From Streblospio benedicti (lineage: Eukaryota > Annelida > Polychaeta > Spionida > Spionidae): a DNA stretch of 64,000 nt. The stretch is taken from assembly GCA_019095985.1 (NCBI GenBank), contig CM032660.1, positions 41,570,346-41,634,345 on the forward strand, in the 5' to 3' direction. The notes beneath the pieces are model-generated. The model was given only the letters and a program-made list of their open reading frames with translations, had not been told where the DNA came from and ran no database searches. Made by a program: the position numbers and the translations under genes. Shown here piece after piece: positions 47,201-58,851 of this stretch. Each line of letters begins with the position of its first letter. The first letter of the stretch is position 1.

Positions 47201-48700
47201 AATGCGCTTGATATGATCCTCAGTTGTTCCATTGCAGTTCTGCTGGAGATACATCATGTTTACTGCTGGGGAAACATATACCATCACTGGTGCTTCATGA
47301 AGGATACTCTGGTCATGTCCATTGGGGCAGCCAGTGTCAGGAAAACTGCACCATTGAGAGCAATGTCTTCATTATTTACTGCACGTATTTTTCCTGCTCA
47401 CTGGCAATTAAATCACTCTCCTTTAGCCCCAACTGTTTTGTTGTATTCAGACCCATTAGGGTATGGATTGGGCGCCTGTAAACTGACTCTTATTGGAGCG
47501 CTTAGTTAGTTTGATAGATGGGCAGGTGTATCCAATCTGCTTGTATGCATCAACGTCCACTTGGCTTCTTAAAATTCACCATTGGCTGTGCCTTCGAGTT
47601 TTTCAACTGCCATCCTGCGGATGGATTCCACCAGGCTGTTCATCGACCTCTTTTAACCGCTTTTGGTTTTGCCTGTGTCTATCGCCCAAGCACCCCAAAA
47701 AACCAGACTGTGACACTACTGTTGTCTTAGGTTGCTCTTTATCCTCATTGCTGCCTTCTTTCCTTTGCATTTATTGCGGAAGAACCTGTACACAGCTTGT
47801 ATTCAAACTAATTTTACTACCTGCCTGTTGCGACCTAAACTTGGGGCTGTTTTGATCCGCACTCTTTGCCATTAATTTGACCACTTTCGCTGTTTTTTTT
47901 GTAGGTTGATACTGCATTTGCTGTGGGAGCTTCCACCGGTAATGCTCGTGATGCAAGCTCTGCCCTTTGATTCCCACCACTGCTATTGTGTCGGATAGGC
48001 TCTTTGTTTATATCCATAGTGCCGAGCACCTCTCTCTTGCTATCTGTTGATGACAAACCTAAGAGTGCCCATTTGACCACTTCTTATCTGTATATACGAC
48101 ACCCCTCCTTTTGTCCGCATTGGCATGCCTTCTCTCTCCACGCGCATAGATATTTGCCTTTAAGCACGGACCCCAAATGGATCCATTGCCTCTCACCATG
48201 ATCCTGTTTCATTGACAACAACAGCTCTGGTTACATACCCAAAAGCGGCAGTCACTGCTATGTCGATTGCTGCGAGCTTCTGTCAAGCGATGGTGTGATA
48301 TCTTCTTCGGTCTTATCATGTAGCTTGGGATCATTCTTGAACAGACTTGCTTCAAGGTCCATCTCACATGCTAATAGTTGACACTTTATTTCCTGTTTGG
48401 TCATTATCAGTGGCTATCTTAAATGGCTTCCCTCAGCCGAAGAAATGTTGCCCATTCCTGCTGATCCTCCAGTTATGAGGTCTGTCAACCCTTGGGGGGC
48501 CTTTGCCCCTGGTGGGGACCACTGTGCTGCCTGGTGTATTGCAGTAAACCTAGGGAGGGCAGTCTCCTGCTTCCGCACTTTCACCACATTGCATCCCGGG
48601 AACTCACAGGCGTTTGAGACAATTCCATTAAGCGACCCTGGGAATGGGCCAAGCGACGGAAGAATGAACTGTACCATGAAGAAAGTTACTCCTGCTCGTT
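44270..48700 (-). mobile_element. Broken Ty3/Gypsy LTR retrotransposon (fossil)
   Basis: Minus-strand remnants occur in the normal gag-pol order from high to low coordinates: a gag-like part (about 48.7-47.8 kb), the linker before reverse transcriptase (about 47.3-46.9), reverse transcriptase with an IRSWFGLVNQV motif (about 46.6-46.3), RNase H (about 46.2-45.9), the integrase zinc-binding and core region (about 45.4-45.2) and the integrase C-terminal part (about 44.95-44.5). The block is GC-richer than its flanks. It is broken in many places and clearly old. I could not recognise its LTRs. Confidence 0.85.
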
Positions 48701-49848
48701 ATTATTTGGGAACGATGGTACAGTCTGCAAAAATGTATTAACATAAAAATAACTCAAACAATATAGCTATGTACATGTAAATTACAACAACTACTTCCAC
48801 ATCTCTTACACTCACTCAATAATGTCCACAAATGTTCATATGTTCCCAGCCATAGTTTGCCACAGGGTAAAGGCATACACTTCATCCTGCATGTGTTGCA
48901 TGTCCACTACTAATGTTTCATACTTTGAAGATGCTTCAAAACGTAGTGCAAAACAATATAAGTTCTGCGATATAAGAACTTAATTATACATTGCAACAAC
49001 AATTTAAAATAGTAGAACAAATATATATATATAACCATGTAATATTTTCTACTCTCAGTTTTAAATATATATAGCCTAAAATATAATTATATTAATGCGC
49101 CAATATTGTCGCATTGCGGACAAGTAGTCCTGTACGTTATTTTGACAAAGGTATGACGTATTTACGCCAATTTCCATAAACGTACGTATAGACTACAACG
49201 TCCGACGTGGTCGCAATCGATAGATCTGTTGATCACAAACTGGGCAAATCCCATTATTGTTCTATCCGTCTTATTTTTTTAATGTGTTTAACAATGTTGT
49301 TTATTTTTTTCCATGTTGAGTTTCCCGTAAAACGTTTAATTAGATTTAGTGGAATATTTTCACCAGCAATTTTATTAGGAATGTCATAAATGGCAGTTTC
49401 TTTTCCCGTTATTAACGCGTTAACCATTATAACGGAAAAATGAGGAAGTTAAAGAGACATGAACAGGTGAAATGTCATATAAACTTTTTTATGCCACATA
49501 AATAGTTTCTGAGCGATTTTCCTATATGTTTTCATTTCTTTCATAATTAATCAGTTCCCTGGTTTCTTGAAATTACCCACCAATAAAACGTTTAACATCC
49601 AGAATTAGACACACGGAACGAGTTAATCAGGCTAATCCTGTTTTTAGTACGGAACCTCCCAATGTCAATCCACTCCGTTTTCTCTCTGTTTTTTAATTTA
49701 TTTATATTTTTCTATCAAACGCGTGTTTATGATTGTAAAATTGGAACAACATGTCAAGAAAAATAGAAAAATAAAATTATTAAAGGAAATTGTCAGAGCA
49801 GGTGGTTGCTGTTCATGTCCCTTTAAGGGAGTGGTCACAAAATACAGA

Positions 49849-49945
49849 GGAGGGGGGGGGGCGTGAACAGAAATTGGACGGGGGGGGGGAATCATGGTGC
49901 TCTAGGGGGGCGCAAGAAAAATAACATGCAGGCTAGGGGGGCGCA
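49849..49945 (+). repeat. G-run patch
   Basis: Several runs of 6-10 G separated by short spacers, with GGGGGGCGCAA repeated twice. It resembles the G-runs at 5230-5240 and 53626-53737. Confidence 0.7.
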
Positions 49946-51812
49946 ATTTTTTTAATACTAACATTGTAAAAATTTACGTGCTTTTGTTGCGAATTTGAGA
50001 CAAAGAATACCATGAATTATACTAGTATAGCTGATAGCAGTTACTACCATTAATCATTTAACTTTAGAACACAAATAACATTATTAATTCTGCAGGATTT
50101 TATTCTTTATACAATCAGTTACATATTCAGCATGACATGGCTTAGTCTTTCAATTCTATTGCAGTATCAGCAGTGCAATGTTTCTCAGCCACCTTCTTTG
50201 CAGTCTGTCTTCCCTTCATTTGTCTCTTGCACTCTTTCTGTCTCAGCTTCATCCTTTTATTCTCTACAACTATTAAATCCATTGTATTGAACTTTTGTTT
50301 GATTATACCAAATATATTTTATATTATTAGCATACTGATCTGCAGGGAATTACTCTCATATTCGCCAACTCGCAAATTCAAGTGATTAATCCATTTGGCG
50401 ACTGGGGTTCAATTTACACCTGCCACTTTGGAGATTGCCTTTTCTATCGCGTTTTGGGCGAGTACATTTGAAAATTAAGCCGCCTTACAGCGTGGATTCG
50501 ACTCTTTCTCACTTACATTTCGTGACATGACAGCCTTTGTATCCTTACAATAATTTGCAGCTTAGCACGGATAAAAACTTTCCATTCATCAGAGCTGTGT
50601 GGCAAACGGTAAACTGCCATAATTTCCATAGAAATGCACATATTCATCTTTTCACCAGAATGTGAAGAAACCATTTCAGTTTACCCCATTCCCGATTTTT
50701 TCAATGGTTTGAAACCAACAATCACATTTCCAATGCTTAGAAGATGCCCTATACAGTTCGCTGGGAAGGTGTTTTTTTTCAACAATAGCGTCGAAGTAAA
50801 TGCATCTTGGTAATAAGAAAATAATTAAAAATATCTAATATATGTTTTTGGTAATGACTTATATATCATGATAACGCTGAAGCTGGTAGGAACACAAATA
50901 TGTATTTATTATTAAAATTGAACAATTATACATTTAGTCCCATATGCGCATAAAATGACACCCGGTAAGTGTAAATTAATGCTGTTTAATGAAACCTCTT
51001 TTTATTGTCTTAAAACAAAATAGCACCATAAAAATAAATTGTGCATGATGATTCCTAATACGGTTATGCACATAGTTATCTAGTTTTAATCATGATGATA
51101 CCACTGTTATACCCCAAACGAATGACTTGCATGACAAAGCTTTAGACACCCAAACACGTAAAATGACCTGGCCAGTTTAGGCTGATGTGAGGGAGATAGC
51201 CCGAGGCCGGTGTGGGCCGGTTTTAGGGAAGAAGGGGTACTCCAGCTAAGACAGTGACATGCAGGGAAAACAATGACTAATCAATATGTATTAAAGTTAA
51301 AATGTAAAATAATAACATTGAATAAAAACAACATGACCTATTATGTTTATGTTTATTCACTTTTCATAAAATCTATTTCCATATTATTTGGTTGGGCCAA
51401 ACCTGTTTGGGACTACAGTAGTGAGTTTCTGGTATGAAACTACTTTATTTGGATTTCTAAATAGTCCTTGACAAGGACCTTGTATATTTTGTTACCACAA
51501 TTATCCTCATATGAATGCTGAAGTACTCCTAAGCGAATTCTACTTTACCAAGCAAAATTCATCCAATCAACTTAGTTAGCAACTTAGCATTGACAAATGT
51601 TGGAATTTTTCAACACGTAAAAATATAAATAAAAGAGGAAATGAAAATAAATTTAAAAAAATAAAAACAAATGAATTCTACATAAACAGAATTCTATTCT
51701 GTATTTTTTTTATTTTACATAAAGCTCAATCAACTCTCTCTATCTCCAAAAGGCAAGATCATTCTTCATATCAAAAAACGTGTAAATGACTTTCTAAATG
51801 CAGCTGATTTCC

Positions 51813-51875
51813 ATCACTCTGAGTATCGGATGTCAAGCAAATTGACTCTTCAGAACATCTGATACTTAGAGTGAT
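51813..51875. ncRNA. Hairpin of pre-miRNA size (candidate only)
   Basis: A 21-nt arm ATCACTCTGAGTATCGGATG(T) and its near-inverse at 51855-51875 (two mismatches) enclose a 21-nt loop. Size and loop suit a microRNA precursor, but the mature sequence matches none I know. A small foldback element is equally likely. Confidence 0.25.
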
Positions 51876-52062
51876 TTCCATAACATGTGCACCTATTTGA
51901 GGACGCACACAACACAGTACTTAATGTTATTCAGCTTGTACAATAATATTTTTATCTATCTCTTTTCACAAACATCGGGGGACCTTCAATGTATATAGAG
52001 AACACCCTAATGCAGATTAACCAGTCCCCAACTAGAAAATATTTATTCACCAGTGTGTTTTA

Positions 52063-52154
52063 AATGGAAAATTTCCCATCCAGAAATGGTTTAAACATTG
52101 TAAATCGTCATTTCTATGAGCATTTTCAACTGTAAATTACAAAACCAGAAACTT
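52063..52154. repeat. 92-bp direct repeat, copy 1
   Basis: It starts AATGGAAAATTTCCCATCC and ends AAAACCAGAAACTT. It is identical to 53163-53254, exactly 1,100 bp away. Confidence 0.97.
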
Positions 52155-52443
52155 TCACAACTGTAAATTGCTAATACACTCAACAAGTCACTTTAATAGC
52201 ACTTAACATACATTGTCCTTCCTCAACGTAATTCAACTCTTCATTGACATCAGTTGGCTACAACCTTTGATCCTAACAGAGATACGATATAGCAACCACT
52301 CTATCCACGTATCATTTTCACCAGATCTTAGACCAGTTTACAGGATATGTCGATTCCAATTGGTTTTGGGCGCCACAACGGTGAGTCTCGAAAGCCCACC
52401 CGTGAGTCCTTGAATGTGTTCATAGTGTTGGAATCCATATATA

Positions 52444-52449
52444 TTTATT
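52444..52449 (-). terminator. ACTR8: Possible ACTR8 poly(A) signal
   Basis: AATAAA on the minus strand about 465 nt past the ACTR8 stop codon. It falls at the edge of the inverted repeat, so its use is uncertain. Confidence 0.3.
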
Positions 52450-52871
52450 AAGTTCATCTTTACACAACACCATAAATTCTAACTGATTGACAGTTTCAAC
52501 AACTTCAGTTGCCATTTTCAAAATCTCTCTGCACATGACAGGTCAATCTGCACGACTTTTCGATAATTTTCTGAAAATGGGTCGTACACATGAGAGAGTT
52601 GAAAGCCCCCTGAAGTCAGCGTGTTGGACAGAGAAATTGACTGGAGGATAAGAACAATCAAGGAAGCAATCAAGATACGAGGACAGAGACAGGTCATGAA
52701 CAGGGACGAGGGGGGCTTTCAACTCTCTCATGTGTACGACCCGATTTTCAGTATCGGAAGTCGTGCAGATTGACCTGTCATGCGTAGAGAGATTTTGAAA
52801 ATGGCAACAGAAGTTGTTGAAACTGTCAATCAGTTAGAATTTATGGTGTTGTGTAAAGATGAACTTACTAA
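52446..52871. repeat. Large inverted repeat with retroelement remnant in the spacer
   Basis: Arms of about 165 bp (52446-52610 and 52711-52871) are over 90% alike in inverted orientation, with a 100-bp spacer. The plus strand across the spacer and the start of the right arm reads KEAIKIRGQRQVMNRDEG then GFQLSHVYDPI. This resembles the C-terminal end of Penelope-like or other GIY-YIG-bearing reverse transcriptases (REAI.IR....MNRD.G..LSH.YD). The right arm ends about 40 bp from the ACTR8 stop codon. Confidence 0.8.
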
Positions 52872-52911
52872 ATACACCCGTGAGTGTTTGTCGTACTGCT
52901 GGCCACCAGCT

Positions 52912-53070
52912 TTACTGACTGCTGTCAGCCAGGCAGAAGGGTGCCCGCTCCCGCACCAGCTTCATTCCCTCTTTACGCCACTCAGACTTCTTAATCCAGA
53001 GTTCGTGGGCCGTGTCCAGACAGCACATCACCGCTCCGCCCTTCCAGCACGTGAAGCGAGGGTCCATCTC
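52912..53070 (-). CDS. ACTR8: ACTR8 exon I, terminal exon with stop
   Basis: It follows a strong acceptor (TGTCCCGCATTGCAG) and reads EMDPRFTCWKGGAVMCCLDT then AHELWIKKSEWRKEGMKLVR and ERAPFCLADSSQ, ending at TAA (52912-52914). Human ends DMDPRLIAWKGGAVLACLDT..RMLRERAAFVW, so this is the true C-terminus, five or so residues longer. Confidence 0.95.
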   Translation of the reverse strand, partial: EMDPRFTCWKGGAVMCCLDTAHELWIKKSEWRKEGMKLVRERAPFCLADSSQ

Positions 53071-54528
53071 CTGCAATGCGGGACAGTGTCTGGATAAATA
53101 ATTCACAAATTAGCCAGTCTCAGATATTAAGAGACTGGCCTCCTCTAATAAGGCAACGCGTGAATGGAAAATTTCCCATCCAGAAATGGTTTAAACATTG
53201 TAAATCGTCATTTCTATGAGCATTTTCAACTGTAAATTACAAAACCAGAAACTTGTGATAGTGTTTTAACCATTTTCTGGCAGGTTAGTCATTGAAGCCT
53301 ACTTCTATTGCAGCCCAGAATTAAGCCCACTATAAGCTCAAATTTCTCTCTGATTTACACGAATGCATTGAAGATCAAACATCGTTTAGTGGTAGATCTT
53401 AGCTAGGTTATTTTCGGGCTTTATTCTAAGCTGCAATAGTCGTAACATTTACTACTTTAGCAACGAAATGTTTAAGCTGATAATGCAAGAGAAGTTTTAT
53501 ACCAATGATGCAAGTAGAATATATCTAAAAACATTTTGATCATGTGAAATGTCAATTTGGCTGCCATCTTGGTAATTGGTGAGAACTATTTCCTCTGCAC
53601 AACCATTTCGGGAGCTTGCATACAGGGGTGGTTCGGTCATTTGGTGGGGGTGGGTTGCACGATTTTCATATTGGCTATTGGGGGGGAGGGTTCAGCTTTC
53701 TATACACCCATAGGGTGGGGGGGGTGGGGGTGCTCAGTTTTCTAATACTGCAATACTCTGATTTTTGTAAAAAGGACACAAATACAAACAATATTGATCT
53801 TTCATAAAAGTTTTAATTTTTCTTGCATGAAATCATCACATAGAAGTATACAAATCAACACACTAACTATGAATAAAAAAGCTGGTGATTGCTAATGCCA
53901 AACCAATATTTGATCATACCAAGTTGCATGTTCATCAATCAAGACATATAACAAAATCGGTAATTGCTCACACTGAAAATAAAACTTTCCTATATACAAT
54001 CATACAAGCCTGTAGTAACTTAATAATTCTTAGTGTACTTTCACAACATGTAATCGCTGTAAAACCGAATATTTTAACCACGCGATATTTCAATGGATGC
54101 CATCTTGTTAGTTGGTGACTAGAACTATTTGCTGTGCTGCACAACCATTCAGCACCCACAATGCAAAGCAAATGAAGTAGTTTTGAATAATATATTAAGA
54201 GAAATTAATTTTAGCATTTATGAGAAATATCTAATTGACAAAGATAAACCAAATGATATGGTTCCCATTACACAATTTGTTAAATTTGAATTGGCATATT
54301 CCAAAAAAGTATATTCTTCATCAAATAAATTATTGTTTCTCCAATATAGCAATCATATTAAAAAAATCATATCGATTTTATAAATTGGTAATGTTTAAGA
54401 TGTTTTATGTTATTTCTCCTTTCTTTTTTCTATATTTTGAAACCTATCTTTCATCAGAAGAAGTACATGTATTTAAAGATTCCAAAGTCCCCTGACCTAT
54501 TAATCAGTAGATTATTTTAAAAAATAAT

Positions 54529-54561
<33 letters not shown>

Positions 54562-57500
54562 ATTTTCGGCACCCACCTTTGCTTCTGTGAACACGTCCAT
54601 GGTTTCCAGCTGGGAGCGGAAGTGTGCCGGCATCTGGGTCCAGATCAGGTACTTGAGCCATGAGTCGGCGCCGGAGAACATGAGTCCTCCGCCCACCACC
54701 ACAATACAGCTGTACATGCGCCGCCGAACCTCATCACTCTCGCCAACAACACACCCCACTCAGATTTAATAATAATAATAATAATCTTTATTTCAGGTAG
54801 CCACTTTGTACAAGCAAAAGTGAACCCATATGAAAATAAAAGTATATAAAATAAAAAAATAAATAAAAAGCACCAACAATACAACCAGTAATACAAAGGA
54901 AATAATTAAAAAACATATGTTTTATCACAAATTGTAAGCTTTTTTTTTATCCACATTTTTCTAAAATATTGCTTTTAAAGATAAAATACGAACTGCTACA
55001 GATGGTGTTAACTAGGGGGTTACCACACTAAATTCGTAAGTCGGCAGATAAAACTACTGATGTAGGTTCTCGCTAAACTGTCAAAATTATGAATTCCTGA
55101 TAAAACATAAAAAGAGGATATACTGTGATCACGTTTAAGTCTAAATAAAAATCTAACAATTGTGCTCACCTTTTCATTTTCCGTCACAAGATGGCAGCAC
55201 GTGACACGCACACATGCTGGCATCTTGTGACTACAGGAAATGAAGTTTCAGAAGATTGTCCGAAAATATTCAGACAGTAAGTTTTACTGGATTTATCACA
55301 ACATCAATAAATATATCTATAAAAGAAGAAATCCAATGAATCTATTTTCAAAAAAAAAAGATTTCTATAACTTTTAAAAAGTGACAATGTTTGGTGCAGA
55401 ATTGTCGAGGGTAGTTAGAAATTATGACATAATTGCTCAGGATCATGTATATAAAGTATAATAGTCACATTTCCCCTTATTATTCAGTACTGTTGACACA
55501 CTAGAGTACTTTATTTTTTAGTTTAATATGCTAAATAGATGTAAACTATATTTCAGAGGCATTCAGGAAATTGGAGAAGACTACAAAATGATATTTGATT
55601 TTTTTTTCTTTTTTTGTGTGTAGAACGTATAGCATTTTTGGAGGACAAGTCACTGTTTTGCGATACTACTCCTTTGGATTAACAAGATAGCAGCATGGGG
55701 CTCAGATAATTCTTGACTGTTTTCATGAGAGTTGACATAGCCAGACTTAAAAAAGGTATGCATGATACACATGTATATTGTAAACTGCAAGTTCACGTCA
55801 CCTTAAAAAACAAATTCAGCATCATAATAGTTCTCAGATTTGGCAGTTTCTTCTGCTGGCGGCAGTTTTTTCTGCAGAAACTTCCATTTCTTCCGTGAAG
55901 AAACCATTTCTTCCATTTTTATTTCTGCATTTCTTCCACCGTCCCGGAAGAAACTGCAAACTTCCTGAAGTTTGCCAACCCTGATAGTCATGTAGACTAG
56001 TGAGCTTTATCAGTAATCACAGCCTAAATCTAGGTGCGGACGTACCACAGTTTGCGATGCTGGTGAGGACCGCCTGGTCGACGCCCAGCAGGCCGCCCGT
56101 CTTGGTGAACTCCGCCTCTTTGCTCTCATCCTCCGCCTCGCGGCCTCCCCTCTCCCCGTATAGTTCTATTTTTCAGCTGTATTTTTGATAAAAATGAAAT
56201 TTTATGAATTTAAAACTTAAATTTGATTTTATTCATTAATGTTTTTGAGCTCCTAAAGGCGACTTTTCAAATTAAAACACCAAAAGACATTTCTCTTCAA
56301 AATCAAAATTAAGTTTTAAATCAAAATTTCATTTTATTAAGAATACAGTGGAAAATAACACTATACATTTTAGATAATCTAATCAATTATTAGTCTCAAT
56401 TAAAGATCAAATAACAAGGCTGGGGGTGACTTTCGGCACTTCTTTTTACTTACTGTTCGTGAGCATTTTGGTATATTTCATTTGAACTGTGGCTAGATAG
56501 TAAAGTTAAGAAAAGCATTTGATTAAAATAATTTTCGTGATAGCGCGCACTTGCTGGAAAACACTCTGTTCGACAACACAAGATCACGTGACCGGGTATG
56601 ACGTCGTAGTTGTAAAACAAGGGAATCTCCCGTAGTAAAAACTCCAATTTCTTCTTCGATCTGTGGGTATATTAGGAGCTTTGAAGTAATTTTTATTGTT
56701 CCATCAGTTCAAGAACATCATTCTTTGCGGATTGATAGATCTGGTTGAAGATGTCATCCCGCTGTCATTTTTTCATAATCACGCCGGTTGTCAAATTATG
56801 TCGGGGCCACGTGTTTAAGCATTTAAAAGTCTACAAATAAACCGGCACCATCTGCTTCAGGCGTTCCGTTCGGTTTCGTTGGGTAAACATTGCTCTAGCA
56901 CCAGTATTTTTGAATATATTCAGAAATCAATTATACCGATGTCATTTATTCTTTTCACTCTTTCTATTCGTATATAAACCTTAAAACATTTGTTTGTAAT
57001 AAAAAACGACATTCTTAAACAGTACCAAACTTTTGAAAGTCTAAATGCACGGCATGGATTGCGCATGCGCATAACACCTGCCGGCTTGTTTTTAGCGCAC
57101 ATTTTGTTTTCTGGTAATAACTATTTTAATATTAGAGCTACAAAAAAATAAGCCACGGCACGGTAATCGTCACTTAAATGCGTTTCAGATAGATGTAAAG
57201 GATCTGTGAATACACCGGACGTCATTTTACAAAACGTCATCGAACTTCACTGGTTTCAAGCGGCTGTAGTAATCAGCGTTATGCGCATGTGCGAATAATA
57301 TTATCATAATTTATTTGTTACGTCACAAATTTTTCTATGCCGATTTTGTTGAAATTGTAAGTAACAGAGAAATTCTCAAATTAATTAGCAATATATATGA
57401 ATACCATGAACTGGTGGTCAGTATTATATATCGCATTAGGTTACTTGATACATGTAGATTGTGCATATGTAAACGATTTAGAAAGTTTGAACCCCATTTC

Positions 57501-58815
57501 TTGATCTTTAAAAATAAATTATCATGTTATCATATTGTATGAAAATCATTTGATAAATTCTCTGTTCTAAACAGAGACAATATTCTTTGTAAAGGAGAGC
57601 TTACCATCACCCAATACAGGTCAATGCTCTCACCGTTTAGTTGTCTTAATCATTGCCATTGTAAAATTAAATACAAAAACCCCCCACTAAATATTAATTA
57701 AACAAAAAATGATCTTATGAAGTGGTCTATTGTAGTAACCATTCTCCCCTACCCAGTCCATCCATGGTGTCATCATCGTCTAGAACTGCTGAATCTTCGG
57801 GTCCCCCACCTGAAATAAAATATAAACATCATTTATATCAGAATATAAGTGAACTATATATAGATATATATATATAGGTGAAATATAAAAATATAAAATA
57901 TATCAAATGAATAAATACATATAAAATCAGTCATTAAGTAAAAATGTGTGTCTGCCGTGCGACAGAATGACTAGTCAAAAATAAAATAAACACTACACAC
58001 AATGTTCTGTACCAAGAGGTTAGCACATTTAAAATGTACCGGATTTTCTAGGAAAAGGTTTGAAATTTAAAAATTTGTGAAAATCAGCATAAAGATTCGC
58101 ATCTAACAGTGATTAATCTTGAAATTGGCAACAATGAGTCCTTTAGGACGCATATTTTGAAACAATGGGTCTGAGGGCCAATACAACAAGTCTTAGCATA
58201 CATAACCACAACAAATTATCGATATCTTCTTATGGGTAACGTCACTCCTGTATGACAAAGCCACGAATAAGTACTCGTCCTATCGTCCGAGACAGGTATC
58301 TGTGTTGTCAGGACGGGTAAAAATTTTGAGCTTCTTGTCCTATAGACGTGTATTCTCAGTCATACCAGAGACATCAGTATCAATAGAATTTACACGTAGT
58401 TTGTTGATTTGGACATGTAAATCTTAGTTAGGACTGGAATATTTATCGGGATACCAGTCCTACGGACAAGTATGATTTTTCTCCAATTCGTGGCCGTGGT
58501 CAGATGCACTATTTATAATTCTTTGCGCTGTATTGAAAACTAATGAGTCCTTGACTCAAAAACTCGAATCTAGATTGATCACTGCTTTGATTGTGAAAGA
58601 ATCAATTTCAGGGAAACGTTAGAAATGTAAAAACTAGAGAAAATCAGTAAAGGTTGCGGCCATGGGCCCCAGCATCATGGGAGGGGTATACATGGTCTAC
58701 TACTATGCGTTACAGAGTAATCTGTATGGTATAACGCGGTTTGAAAAGCATAGTAGTAGACCCTGTATACTCCCTACGCCCTCCCATGATGCTGGGGTCC
58801 ATGGTTGCCGCCAAA

Positions 58816-58851
<36 letters not shown>

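Larger units (their letters stand above)
48701..52062. other. Intergenic between the Gypsy fossil and ACTR8
   Basis: AT-rich with no gene recognised. A G-run patch lies at 49849-49945 and a small perfect-arm hairpin at 51813-51875. Confidence 0.6.

Noticed and set aside
55830-55960. Possible hairpin around GCAGTTTCTTC and GAAGAAACTGC
   Set aside because: The match is short and in a low-complexity TTTCTTCC stretch; not distinct from chance.
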